Of a stretch of DNA of 64,000 bases, positions 50,906 through 59,786 are shown in pieces (position 1 is the first letter of the stretch; the number at the start of each line of letters is the position of its first letter). Below the pieces are notes generated by a model, which saw only the letters and a program-made list of their open reading frames with translations, had not been told where the DNA came from and searched no databases. This stretch comes from Candidatus Enterococcus leclercqii. GTDB taxonomy: Bacteria; Bacillota; Bacilli; Lactobacillales; Enterococcaceae. The translations under genes were made by a program, and so were the position numbers. The stretch lies in contig NZ_MAEH01000016.1 in the NCBI RefSeq assembly GCF_009933135.1, forward strand, positions 62,001-126,000. The letters are read 5' to 3'.

Positions 50906-51892
50906 TTAGTCAGCGGCGTCTACTATCCTGTCAGGAAACACCAATGTCACTGTTGTTCCAATTCCCACCTCAGAAGTGATTTCAAAATCAATACCCAATT
51001 CAGAAGCGACTTGATCTGCTAAATAGAGCCCCATTCCGGTGGCTTCCCCTTGCTTACGACCATTTTCTCCAGTAAAAAAAGGCCTTTTGACCCGGGGCAG
51101 ATCCCCCGCGGGAATACCGATTCCGCGATCTATAATCCGCAAAACAACACTGCCATCATAAACCGCGCCTTCTAGCAAAACGCTTTTTTGTGGCAGTGAG
51201 TATTTGATACTGTTGATCAACAGCTGCTCAATCAAAAACTGCAGCCACTTTTCATCAGAAATCACTTGCAGACCTGGCTGGATTCTGACTTCAGGGAATA
51301 CTTGATGCTGTATAAAGAAATTCTTCTGCTGGTTCACAGTTTTGTTGACGATTGTTGCTAAGGAGAGTTGTTGCAAAACAAAGTCCCCACCAAAGCCATC
51401 GCTCAAGCGCGCTTCGTTCAAAGCCAAATTCAAGCCACTTTTCAGTCGCTGGGTTTCTTTCAAAACCTCTACGGAATCCATTTTGTTTTCTTGTGCCATC
51501 ATTTCCAATACACTGATGGGCGTCTTCATCTGGTGGGTCCACAAATTCATAAAAGTAATCTGCTGCTCCCGGGCACGGGTACTTTGCATCAGCTGGTCTT
51601 CTTGTTGCTGCAATAGTCCATTTACTTTGTAGCTGATAATTTGGCTCTCACTATCGGTATCTCCGGGCAAAATCGTGCGGGTCTTTCCGGATAGAAAATC
51701 GTACCAGTGGCGTTTTCGCAGATAGTCAATGAAAAAGCAGCCGCTTAAAAGCACCAATCCTAAAAAAAGCAAATAACTTAATAGATGCCAATTCTCCCAT
51801 TTTGCCAATCCTAAAATCAAAACTATGAACAGCTGAACACCAAAAACCAGCAGAAACTGCAATCGATGAGTTTTCCAATACAGCCTCATCAC
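50906..51892 (-). CDS. bceS-like: BceS-type intramembrane-sensing histidine kinase
   Basis: 328 residues, two closely spaced N-terminal helices (about 12-28 and 36-55) with almost no extracellular loop, the BceS hallmark. H-box MNLWTHQMKTPISVLEMM, N-box LLINSIKYSLP, G1 IDRGIGIPAG, G2 TGMGLYLADQ. The stimulus is relayed by the BceAB transporter. Its start overlaps the regulator stop (ATGA). Confidence 0.9.
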   Translation of the reverse strand: MMRLYWKTHRLQFLLVFGVQLFIVLILGLAKWENWHLLSYLLFLGLVLLSGCFFIDYLRKRHWYDFLSGKTRTILPGDTDSESQIISYKVNGLLQQQEDQLMQSTRAREQQITFMNLWTHQMKTPISVLEMMAQENKMDSVEVLKETQRLKSGLNLALNEARLSDGFGGDFVLQQLSLATIVNKTVNQQKNFFIQHQVFPEVRIQPGLQVISDEKWLQFLIEQLLINSIKYSLPQKSVLLEGAVYDGSVVLRIIDRGIGIPAGDLPRVKRPFFTGENGRKQGEATGMGLYLADQVASELGIDFEITSEVGIGTTVTLVFPDRIVDAAD

Positions 51893-52575
51893 TCTTCCCC
51901 CCAGTCCAGCTGATACCCTTGCCCTCGCAACGTGTGAATTTTACCTACAAGTCCCATATCTTCAAGCTTTTTTCGCAACCTGCCCATGTTTACCGACAAC
52001 GTATTGTCATCGACAAAGCGTTCATCGTCCCATAATTTCATCAAAAACGTTTCTCGCTTCACAATCGTAGGCGCGTTTTGGATCAACAGCTCCATCAATT
52101 CCCCTTCTTTTTTGGTTAGAAGTTCACGCTTTTGACCATAACGAATCTCAAAGCGCTCCGGAAAATATTGCAGCTCTCGATAGCTGAAGATCCGTTCACC
52201 GGCAACAGAATATTCACCATAGGCTCGTCGCAAGTGGCTTTTAATTTTGGCAATCAGTACTTCATTGGCAAAAGGTTTCACTAAATAATCATCCCCACCA
52301 TATTCCATCGCCATCACCTGATCCATGGGATGATCTCGGGCGGACAAAAAAACGATTGGGACATTGGAAAGTTTCCGCAATTCCCTAGTCCAGTAAAACC
52401 CGTCAAAATAGGGCAGATTAATATCCATCAGCACCAAATCCGGTAATAATTGGGCGAACTCTTTTGTCAAGTCTGCAAAATCTTGGGCAGCAGTGACGGT
52501 AAAGCCATATTTCGCAATCGCCTCTTTGACCACTTTGGCTAAGGCGGCATCGTCTTCAATCAAAAAAATTTTCAT
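51889..52575 (-). CDS. bceR-like: BceR-type response regulator
   Basis: 228 residues, OmpR family: receiver with DLVLMDINLPYFDG (acceptor Asp) and YLVKPFANE, then winged helix LLTKKEGELMELLIQNAPTI and NTLSVNMGRLRKKLEDMGLV. It should activate bceAB from the dyad near 50688. Transcribed first, upstream of its kinase. Confidence 0.9.
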   Translation of the reverse strand: MKIFLIEDDAALAKVVKEAIAKYGFTVTAAQDFADLTKEFAQLLPDLVLMDINLPYFDGFYWTRELRKLSNVPIVFLSARDHPMDQVMAMEYGGDDYLVKPFANEVLIAKIKSHLRRAYGEYSVAGERIFSYRELQYFPERFEIRYGQKRELLTKKEGELMELLIQNAPTIVKRETFLMKLWDDERFVDDNTLSVNMGRLRKKLEDMGLVGKIHTLRGQGYQLDWGEE

Positions 52576-52740
52576 TTACTGTGCCCCGTTTCTCTACATT
52601 TTTGCTCCTGTATGAACCCCACGTCCCCTTCAATTCTATCAAACTTAACCTACGATGGTAACCCACAATCCAGCAAGTGCTCCGGCAACCCTTATCCGAA
52701 AAAAAGTCGTATACTGAGACTATCAAAAAGAAAGAAGGTC

Positions 52741-52950
52741 ATGATTATGTTAGAGATCCATTACATTCCCATCGGTGACGAAGAAACAGTGGCAACTTAT
52801 GACAAGGCCAGTGACTTTGTCGCAGCCCAATACAAAGAAGTCCCTGACTTGCAAGACAATTACCGCGTGACCAAAGCTTTGGTGGACGGAAAAGAAATCG
52901 AACTCAGTGACAAAACCATCGCTGGCTTATTCGCCTATTTGAATAAGTAA
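52741..52950 (+). CDS. Small conserved protein (DUF4649-like)
   Basis: 69 residues from ATG 52741 (AAAGAAGG upstream), MIMLEIHYIPIGDEETVATY then YDKASDFVAAQYKEVPDLQD. ATG 52747 is an alternative. Soluble alpha-beta protein whose size and start recall the small DUF4649 proteins of streptococci; the match is tentative. A TATACT box near 52715 may be its promoter. Divergent from bceR. Confidence 0.6.
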   Translation: MIMLEIHYIPIGDEETVATYDKASDFVAAQYKEVPDLQDNYRVTKALVDGKEIELSDKTIAGLFAYLNK

Positions 52951-53328
52951 AATAAGTTTTCTACCATAAAAAAAGCCGAATCAGCCGCACATTCTTTCCC
53001 AGTTGTTGGAATATGCGTTTGGTTCGGTTTTTTTAGGCGCACAAACAGGCATGGATTACTAAATACGCCTTTGTGGATAAGTTCCGTAAATAACAGCAAA
53101 ATTGTTTCATAAGCTGTGAAAACATAGCGAGAACACGATTCTGGCAGAATGAAAATAGTTCAATAATCGACCATTTTCCAATACTGCAGCTGCTGTAAAT
53201 CATGAAAAAGCGGTTACTTGGCGGCGTGATTTCTGCCCTCAGTACACAGCCAATTTGCGACGCTGTCATAGCTGCCGCCTGTTTAACCGCGCTTTCACTT
53301 CTTCAAGCTACCAAAAAAAGGCTGCTGA
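52951..53328. terminator. Convergent intergenic region with terminator
   Basis: Arms AAAAAAGCCGAA (52969-52980) and TTCGGTTTTTTT (53023-53034) with a large, partly paired loop end the small gene. From 53040 to 53328 no convincing gene or structure is seen; the short frames there have no ribosome-binding sites. Confidence 0.6.
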
Positions 53329-54501
53329 CTATTGTTGGCGATTCAGATAGTCTGATAGTCGCTTCATTGCTTCTTGTAGTGTTTCCATGCCAGCTGCATA
53401 GCTGATACGGACATAGCCTTCTGCCTCCGGACCAAAAGCGATTCCCGGAATAACAGCCAATTTATTCTTTTCTGCCAAATCAATGCAAAAGGCCATCGAA
53501 TCTTGGCTGAAGCCTTCTGGAATCTTGGCAAAGATGTAAAAAGCGCCTGATGGTTTGGCTACCGTAAAGCCCATCTGTGTCATTTCTCCGTAGACAAAAT
53601 CGCGACGTTGCCGGTATTCTTCCTTCATCACATCTGCATCATACAAGCCCTCCACCAAAGCACGAACCGCGGCTTTTTGTGAAATTGTTGAAGCAGCAGT
53701 AACCAGATATTGGTGGACTTTGATAATCTCAGCAGTCAGCTGTTCCGGCGCAAAAATAAAGCCAATCCGCCAGCCGGTCATGGCGTGGGATTTGGATAAG
53801 CCATTGATCATCACTGTTTGTTCCGGCAAGAATTCTGCGATGGAGACATGGGTCTGATCGTAACTCAACTCACTGTACACTTCATCACTGATGACAAATA
53901 CCGGATAGTTTCGCAAAACATCAGCGATTGCTTGCACTTGCTGCCGGTTATAAGTTACCCCTGTAGGATTGCTGGGGTAATTCAAAATAACTGCTTTGAC
54001 CTGCTCGCCATGTTCTTGCAAGGCAGCTTCCAAGCGCTCTGGTGACAATACAAACCCGTTGTCAGTCGTATCAATATAGACTGGTTTTGCGCCTGCCAGA
54101 GTGATTACCGGCTCATAGCCTGGATAAATTGGTGCCGGTAATAGCACCTTGTCGCCAGCTTCCAGCATTGCCAGCAATGAAGCAGAGATGGCTTCTGTTG
54201 CCCCTACGGTCACCAATACTTCTTTTTGAGGATCAAAGGTCAAACCATATTTTTCCTTCATGAAAAAAGCAGCTGCTTCCCGAACATCTGTCAAGCCTGC
54301 CATGCCACTATAATGACTAAAATTGTCGGTAATCGCCTGACGCCCAGCTTCTTTGACATGCTCCGGCGTATTGAAATCCGGCTCTCCCAAAGTCAGTTTC
54401 AACATACCTTCAATCCCGGAAACACGCTCATCAAATTGTCGGATGAGTGATACCGCAATTTTATAGACTTGCTTATTAAAACGTTCATTCATATTCGTCA
54501 T
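53329..54501 (-). CDS. PLP-dependent class I/II aminotransferase (PatA/AraT-like)
   Basis: 390 residues. PLP lysine in NGLSKSHAMTGWRIGF (SK...TGWR motif), YPSNPTGVTY, ISDEVYSELSYD, and C-terminal Arg in GYVRISYAA. The group includes aromatic aminotransferases and N-acetyl-LL-diaminopimelate aminotransferase (PatA). No dapD/dapL-type genes are adjacent, so the substrate is open. AGGAG precedes the ATG at 54501. Confidence 0.88.
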   Translation of the reverse strand: MTNMNERFNKQVYKIAVSLIRQFDERVSGIEGMLKLTLGEPDFNTPEHVKEAGRQAITDNFSHYSGMAGLTDVREAAAFFMKEKYGLTFDPQKEVLVTVGATEAISASLLAMLEAGDKVLLPAPIYPGYEPVITLAGAKPVYIDTTDNGFVLSPERLEAALQEHGEQVKAVILNYPSNPTGVTYNRQQVQAIADVLRNYPVFVISDEVYSELSYDQTHVSIAEFLPEQTVMINGLSKSHAMTGWRIGFIFAPEQLTAEIIKVHQYLVTAASTISQKAAVRALVEGLYDADVMKEEYRQRRDFVYGEMTQMGFTVAKPSGAFYIFAKIPEGFSQDSMAFCIDLAEKNKLAVIPGIAFGPEAEGYVRISYAAGMETLQEAMKRLSDYLNRQQ

Positions 54502-54620
54502 CGAAAAACTCCTCTCAAAAAATCTGTTTTGCCGCCAATGGCACTCTGGCTGCTTTATTCACAGCGTAACAGACGTTTGTTTATCCTACATCCTATCACA
54601 ATTTCCTTCAACGAAAAAGT

Positions 54621-54666
54621 AAAAGCCGGATAGAAAACGCAAAGCAGCGTTTTCTATCCGGCTTTT
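54621..54666. terminator. queH terminator
   Basis: Perfect 20-bp arms (54621-54640 and 54647-54666, starting AAAAGCCGGATAG) with a six-base loop; T-rich tract on the minus strand. Confidence 0.88.
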
Positions 54667-54692
54667 GTTAATAACTGCGATCAAAATAAGGA

Positions 54693-55460
54693 CTAAGCAT
54701 CCACGGGATCAGATTCAGGCTGATTTGCCACTTCTGCCAAAGATGCTTCTGCCTCTTCTTTGACTTTCTTGAGGTCAATGCCTTGTTGATTGGCGGCAAA
54801 TACACAACCACAATAACATTGGCGATAGATATCATATTCTTTGCACATTTGAATCGACCGTTGATAGCCCCCCCGTTTTTTAAAATCGGAAGGCAGATAA
54901 GCTACATCATATATCTTTTGGATATCCAGCCCAATCTCATTGATCAATTGGGCATCTTTCATTGGCGAAATCGTCAAGGCACTGCCAAAATAATCAAACC
55001 CCAGCGCAACCGCGGCTTCTGCCACCAAGTCCAGTCTCATTTGAAAACAGGCGCTGCAGCGTTTGCCTCCTTCAGGCTCATCCTGAAGCTGGCTTCTACG
55101 AACTAAGGCAACGAATTCATTTGGTTTATAATCAGCAGCAATGAAGCCTACTTGTTGACCCGTTTGTTTATTAAAGTCTTCGACAAACTGCTGTTGCACC
55201 AATAAACGTCTTTGATATTCTGCTTTTGGATGGATATTCGAGTTTGCAAAATAAATAGTAACGTCGGCATAGCTCGTCAAAAATTCCAGGGTATAGGTGC
55301 TGCAAGGTGCACAACAACTATGGATCAAAATCTTAGGTCGCTGTTTTTTATTCTGCCAATTTTCAACTAATCCCAATAACAATTTATCGTAATTTACTTT
55401 TGTTTTTAACGGTTGTTTTTCAAGTGCTTTCATCTCGCTATGGGGTTCCTCCTGCTTCAT
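54693..55460 (-). CDS. queH: Epoxyqueuosine reductase QueH
   Basis: Up to 255 residues. HSCCAPCSTYTLEFL near 47, CSACFQMRLDLVAEAA and QCYCGCVFA give the cysteine set of the QueH (former DUF208) family, with GSALTISPMKD and FKKRGGYQRSIQ. It performs the last step of queuosine synthesis in tRNA using an iron-sulfur cluster. The first ATG (55460) is only about 12 bases from the likely transcription start (TATAAT, minus strand of 55479-55484). A start at 55433 with AGGAGG 14 bases upstream is an alternative. Confidence 0.9.
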   Translation of the reverse strand: MKQEEPHSEMKALEKQPLKTKVNYDKLLLGLVENWQNKKQRPKILIHSCCAPCSTYTLEFLTSYADVTIYFANSNIHPKAEYQRRLLVQQQFVEDFNKQTGQQVGFIAADYKPNEFVALVRRSQLQDEPEGGKRCSACFQMRLDLVAEAAVALGFDYFGSALTISPMKDAQLINEIGLDIQKIYDVAYLPSDFKKRGGYQRSIQMCKEYDIYRQCYCGCVFAANQQGIDLKKVKEEAEASLAEVANQPESDPVDA

Positions 55461-55654
55461 GATTTTAAACGTCCATCTATTATAACCGAATGGCCGAAAC
55501 AGTTCTCGGTTAAATCAGAACAGTTATCTTTCATTTTTAAAAGAATCAACTAAAAAAAATCTCATATAAAAAAGAAATCGGTACAGTTGCATTGTTTCCC
55601 TTGATAAATGAACGTAAAATGAAAATGAAATAACATATATTCAGGAGGTGTTCT

Positions 55655-56047
55655 ATGAACAAGCAACTATATCGGCTACCTTTAATGTTATCTATTATCC
55701 CTTTTGTCTACCTATCTCTTTGGCTGGATACATATTTTCAATCTGTACTGGGCTTTTTCTTTTCACTGGTCTTAGCCGTTTTACTGGGTTTTTATTTCAA
55801 AGCTTCAGGTCAACTACGACTGTGGGTTTTAGGCAATATCGTCAGTACCTTGATTTCGCTTGTCTTACAACATCAGCATCCTGAATGGCATTTTTACTAC
55901 CAGCCCTTCAATCCTTCTTGGTTAGTTTTGGGGCTCTCCTTACTGTATCTAATCCCGCAGTTGTTCGGCATCTTTTGGGCCGCATTCTTGAACATCAGGA
56001 TCTCCAAAGACGATCGAAAAATCAGTGTTCATAAAAACGGCCGCTGA
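55655..56047 (+). CDS. Membrane protein, unknown function
   Basis: 130 residues with four hydrophobic helices (about 7-22, 27-47, 57-72, 88-113) and a basic cytoplasmic tail (NIRISKDDRKISVHKNGR). AGGAGGTG precedes the ATG. It looks like a small Lactobacillales integral membrane protein without known role. Followed by a MITE-like repeat. Confidence 0.68.
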   Translation: MNKQLYRLPLMLSIIPFVYLSLWLDTYFQSVLGFFFSLVLAVLLGFYFKASGQLRLWVLGNIVSTLISLVLQHQHPEWHFYYQPFNPSWLVLGLSLLYLIPQLFGIFWAAFLNIRISKDDRKISVHKNGR

Positions 56048-56091
56048 TTGTTGCAATCATAGGAAAAACCGGACCCAATCAGACTATAGGA

Positions 56092-56407
56092 GCTGTGATA
56101 ATAGTTGGGTCACCAGCCAACAAACCGAAGAAACCAAACATGAGATTCCAAAAGCCGACGATCTTCCATTAAATCATTGGAAGATCGTCGGCTTTTCATT
56201 GCTAAAAATTTCGACTGTAGGCTTTCCTAGATTTCATCAAGCCAAGTCAAGTCAGCGCCCTTCACTTTTTTTCTTTACAGGAATGGCAGTGTTCTCTCTT
56301 TGGACTAAGGCATCAAGAATGTCACAAATTTTCCTCATCCGTATCCTTTTCATTGTAGTTAAACATACGCTGTTTAGTACTTGGAAATTACTTAAGTCAC
56401 ACTTCCC
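56092..56407. repeat. Dispersed MITE-like element, copy 6 (about 316 bp)
   Basis: Ends resemble copy 2: AGGAGCTGTGA at 56089-56099 against TCACACTTCCC at 56397-56407. Hairpin with perfect 19-bp arms (56150-56168 and 56178-56196). Same orientation as copy 2, with shared stretches such as CACAAATTTTCCTCATCCGT. It fills most of the 507-bp gap. Confidence 0.77.
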
Positions 56408-56463
56408 ATAGCCTGTATCACGGTTAGTAGTGATTGTATTTGGAAATAATCCGCACTATCTGA

Positions 56464-56511
56464 TTGACTTTTTTAGTACGACAGGGCTATAATAGCCCTG
56501 TCGTACTAAAA
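56464..56511 (+). promoter_or_regulatory. Promoter and 41-bp palindromic operator of the MFS-TetR operon
   Basis: TTGACT (56464-56469), 18-bp spacer and TATAAT (56488-56493). A perfect dyad with 19-bp arms (56471-56489 and 56493-56511) and a three-base centre places the -10 at its middle. The TetR protein encoded two genes on is the natural ligand. Confidence 0.82.
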
Positions 56512-56554
56512 CCATTATACGATAGGCTATAGATATATTTAGGAGGTATTTTCA

Positions 56555-57745
56555 ATGGAAAAATACAAATCATCATTAGAATCTAGCAGTAAAATATGGA
56601 CACGAGATTTTATACTTATTGCGATAATAAACATGGCTATATTTACCGGGTTCAACATGATAAGTATAGCCATGCCCTTGTACGTCACTTCCTTGGGAGG
56701 AGCAGACTTCCTAACCGGACTTGTTACTACTTTTGCTACTGCTTCTGCTTTGATCATCAGAGCCTTTACTGGCATACTCTTAGACAAATTCGGATTTAAA
56801 GCAATACTTATATCTGGTATCGGAATAATGGCGGCCAGCACAATTGCTTATGCTGTTTTCCCTATTGTGGGTGTGATTTTAGCAATCCGTTTATTACATG
56901 GAATTGGTTGGGGACTTAGCTCAACATCAACATCAACCATTGCCTCAGATGTCATCCCAAAAAAGCGATTCGCTGAAGGCATCGGCTATTTCGCCCTTAC
57001 CTCTTCTCTTGCGGTAGCCGTAGCACCGGCTCTTGCTATTGCAATTGTTCAAAATATTGGAATGTTACCTGTAATTATCATTGCTAGTGGATGTACCATT
57101 TTAGCAATATTCCTATCATTTTATGAACATTACCCAAAACAAACCAAAGTCGCTCATAAGCAAAAATTCAGCTTTACTAATATGTTTGACAGAAAAGCCT
57201 TGCTGCCATCTGGTCTTATGCTTCTTGTTAACTGTGCATTTGGATCTGTAACAACTTTTATCGCTCTTCATGGACAAGCTCAAGGTGTTCAAAATATTTC
57301 TCTCTATTTTACAGTATATGCTATTGTTACAATTATCAGCAGACCAGTTGTTGGAAAAGTTATTGATAAAGTAGGATTTTACTTACCATCTATATTATCT
57401 TTATTAGGAGTCGTAATGACGCTGGTTATTATTTCTTTCTCTACAAATATTACTATGTTTTGTCTCGCGGGAATTTTTGGAGGCCTGGGGATTGGTACAA
57501 TTATGGGGACGCTTCAAACAATGGCGGTCTCTTCTGTATCAACAGAAAGACGAGGTGTAGCCACATCGACTTTCTTATTTGGAGTAGACGCTGGTATTGC
57601 TTTGGGAGCCGTAATTTCTGGAGCACTTGCGGGGGCTTTTGGATATAGTATAATGTTTTTATTAATGTCTGTATTTCCAGCTATCGCTTTGTTAATAGTT
57701 CTTTTATTTGGAAAAACTAAAATAGCAGACTATTCAACTAAATAA
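56555..57745 (+). CDS. MFS-family efflux transporter
   Basis: 396 residues with 12 predicted helices. GILLDKFGFKAILISG is the loop 2-3 MFS motif A, and helix 4/5 carries RLLHGIGWGLSSTSTS; a second half repeats this with RPVVGKVIDKVGFY. AGGAGG precedes the ATG. With a TetR repressor directly downstream and a palindromic promoter, a drug or metabolite exporter is likely. Codons are more A/T-rich than in neighbours, which hints at transfer. Confidence 0.88.
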   Translation: MEKYKSSLESSSKIWTRDFILIAIINMAIFTGFNMISIAMPLYVTSLGGADFLTGLVTTFATASALIIRAFTGILLDKFGFKAILISGIGIMAASTIAYAVFPIVGVILAIRLLHGIGWGLSSTSTSTIASDVIPKKRFAEGIGYFALTSSLAVAVAPALAIAIVQNIGMLPVIIIASGCTILAIFLSFYEHYPKQTKVAHKQKFSFTNMFDRKALLPSGLMLLVNCAFGSVTTFIALHGQAQGVQNISLYFTVYAIVTIISRPVVGKVIDKVGFYLPSILSLLGVVMTLVIISFSTNITMFCLAGIFGGLGIGTIMGTLQTMAVSSVSTERRGVATSTFLFGVDAGIALGAVISGALAGAFGYSIMFLLMSVFPAIALLIVLLFGKTKIADYSTK

Positions 57746-57761
57746 AAACAGAGGTAAATAT

Positions 57762-58367
57762 ATGAGAAATGATACTCGAAAAGAAATATTAGGTGTAGCA
57801 AAGAAGCTTTTTAACGAACGTGGGTACAATAACGTTTCAACAAGAGACATAGCTAATGTGCTTAATATCAGCAAAGGAAATCTTACTTATTACTTTAAGA
57901 AGAAAGAAGACATAATAGAAGCACTCCTTACTGAAACACCTAATACACGAGTGAAAAATGCACCGAAAACTCTAGAAGAACTAAATTTTTTCTTTGAGGA
58001 TATGCAAAAAACTGTGCAAGAAAATGCTTTTTATTTTTGGCATTACACACAATTTGCAGAAATATCATCAACTATTCAAAATATGCAGTTTGAAACGCTC
58101 AATGAAAATCAGTCTTTGTTGGAGAAAACAATCCTTTTATTAAATGAAGCTGGTCTAGTAAAAGAAGAACAGTACATCGGAGAATATAATCGTCTGATAG
58201 ATACACTTTTACTCTCATGCATATATTGGGTTCAGTTTGGACTTCTCAAAAAGACCACAGAAGATAACTTTCTAATACAAGCCTGGAGTATAATGTATCC
58301 TTTCTTAAGTGCTGATGGAATAGAAGCTTTAAACGATATAATAAATCCCGAATGGTTTAGTAAATAG
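57762..58367 (+). CDS. TetR/AcrR-family transcriptional regulator
   Basis: 201 residues. N-terminal TetR helix-turn-helix: LFNERGYNNVSTRDIANVLN then ISKGNLTYYFKKKEDIIEAL. The C-terminal ligand domain is helical and unlike named groups. It starts 17 bases after the exporter, so it should repress its own operon through the 41-bp dyad and release on ligand binding. AT-rich like the exporter gene. Confidence 0.9.
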   Translation: MRNDTRKEILGVAKKLFNERGYNNVSTRDIANVLNISKGNLTYYFKKKEDIIEALLTETPNTRVKNAPKTLEELNFFFEDMQKTVQENAFYFWHYTQFAEISSTIQNMQFETLNENQSLLEKTILLLNEAGLVKEEQYIGEYNRLIDTLLLSCIYWVQFGLLKKTTEDNFLIQAWSIMYPFLSADGIEALNDIINPEWFSK

Positions 58368-58684
58368 AATAATTACTGAAGAGTTTAAAATCAAAAACAG
58401 AAGATATGATTTCCATACACACTTTTACTGTGAAGTTTAAGTGTGTATTTTTTATGACTTTAGTCAATTTCGGGCGCAAAGCTTGCGAAAAAAGCCAACT
58501 GGGCATTTCTATACGTGGATGAAATAGCTTTGGCTATAAAAAATCCTTTCGAAATACTAGTAAGTGGCGACCAACCGCTCATCGTATCGAAAGGAGTTTT
58601 TTCATGTAAATGACGATAAAAGTCAGCAGACACTTGTTGGATTTGTAAGTATCACACTATATGCAATCATAATGAATAAAGGGT
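58368..58684. terminator. Intergenic region with two terminator-like hairpins
   Basis: First: ATACACACTT (58415-58424) and complement (58439-58448) followed by T5, ending the TetR transcript. Second: CCTTTCGA (58545-58552) and TCGAAAGG (58587-58594) followed by T6, which could end an unrecognised short RNA. No gene is seen. Confidence 0.65.
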
Positions 58685-58939
58685 AAACGGATGAAGAATT
58701 TTGTGACAATCATTGTGTCTTAATCTAAAGAGAGAACATGACCACACAGGGAAAGAGAGAAAACGAATGACGATGATTTTCCTTCACGAAATCTAGAAAA
58801 GTCTATGTTTGGAATTTTTAGCAATGAAAAGCTGACGATCATCCAATGATTTTAATGGAAGATCGTCAGCTTTTCGTTGCGCCTCACGTTTGATCGTGTG
58901 CGTTTTTCAGAGGAGGGTGACTCAACTATTGTCACAGCA
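58685..58939. repeat. Dispersed MITE-like element, copy 7 (about 255 bp, diverged)
   Basis: Hairpin at 58827-58874: AAAAGCTGACGATC pairs with GATCGTCAGCTTTT, with a changed inner stem. Right part GGTGACTCAACTATTGTCAC matches copies 2-4. Orientation as copy 4. Between convergent TetR and Phd-like genes. Confidence 0.72.
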
Positions 58940-58955
58940 GCTCCTAGGTTACTTA

Positions 58956-59471
58956 TCAAACTTCTTTTAAATGGATCTTTTTGATAATCAGCTTATCAAA
59001 CATCGTCGTCTGATTATCCTGTTCACCAATCACTTCTGCTACCACATTTTTACCTTCGTGTTTCTTTCTTAGCTGATAGACGATTTTGCCGGTCTGTTTC
59101 AATTCATTCACCATATCCACGACCCCGCCAAAACCGGTCTTTCGAGTAATAAATCCTAAAGCCACCATTCGTTCATCCAGGTTTTTCGCTGAAACAGTTG
59201 AGCCGGTGATCAATGCTTCTCTCATGACATTCAAAAAGTCATCTAGTCCGTCGACTGTTTCAATCTGAGTTTCTTCTGGCTCTGGTCGATTGTGGAGTTC
59301 TTGCAGGAGGTTCTCATATTGTTCCTGTGTCAGCATGACCCCTGCGACCTTTTCGCGATTAAAAACATAGACGGCGGTTCCCGCTTGACGAGCCTGATCA
59401 AAAACATCCATCGGTGATTTTTTAACTTCAGTGATCGACGTTGTGGGCACTTCCAACTTTTTCAGTTCCAT
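58956..59471 (-). CDS. Protein with Phd/YefM antitoxin-like N-terminal domain
   Basis: 171 residues from ATG 59471 with AGGAG upstream (a GTG at 59480 is less likely). Residues about 8-58 (TSITEVKKSPMDVFDQARQA, AVYVFNREKVAGVMLTQEQY) follow the Phd/YefM antitoxin pattern. About 110 residues of unknown fold come after. No toxin gene is adjacent. An extended -10 (TG-a-TATAAT) lies in the complement near 59572-59582. It may be a stand-alone DNA-binding regulator. Confidence 0.68.
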   Translation of the reverse strand: MELKKLEVPTTSITEVKKSPMDVFDQARQAGTAVYVFNREKVAGVMLTQEQYENLLQELHNRPEPEETQIETVDGLDDFLNVMREALITGSTVSAKNLDERMVALGFITRKTGFGGVVDMVNELKQTGKIVYQLRKKHEGKNVVAEVIGEQDNQTTMFDKLIIKKIHLKEV

Positions 59472-59786
59472 TCTGGTCACTCCTAATATGTCTGCAGATA
59501 CCGAAATACACAGGTATCCGGCTCAAGTGCGATCCTTTCTTTAAAAGGCCGCGGTCTTATTCAACGTTCACATTATATCATAAACCGACCTTTTCACCAC
59601 AGCCAACTGAGAAAAATCTCACGGCTAAAAAGAACGCTTGTCTGCTTCCTTAAAGTTGATATGGCTTATAGAAACCCCAAAAATGGAACTGTCCGCCTCT
59701 CTTCTACTTTCTGATTTCTCAGTGTCACTGACAGCTTAAGTTACTTTTCTTATAATACTGTAGTCAGTCACAGCTCAGAAAGACAG
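59472..59786. promoter_or_regulatory. Intergenic region with a plus-strand promoter facing copB
   Basis: CTGACA (59728-59733), 17-bp spacer and TATAAT (59751-59756) read on the plus strand into the 3' end of copB, where no plus-strand gene exists. The leftward extended -10 of the Phd-like gene is near 59575. Nothing else is evident. Confidence 0.45.

Noticed and set aside
52612-52740. Upstream extension of the small DUF4649-like gene
   Set aside because: The 43 extra residues are low complexity, precede the promoter box and lack a ribosome-binding site.
31313-58939. Recurring hairpins considered as a CRISPR or as IS remnants
   Set aside because: Copies are kilobases apart with no spacer array and no transposase remnants; better explained as dispersed structured elements.
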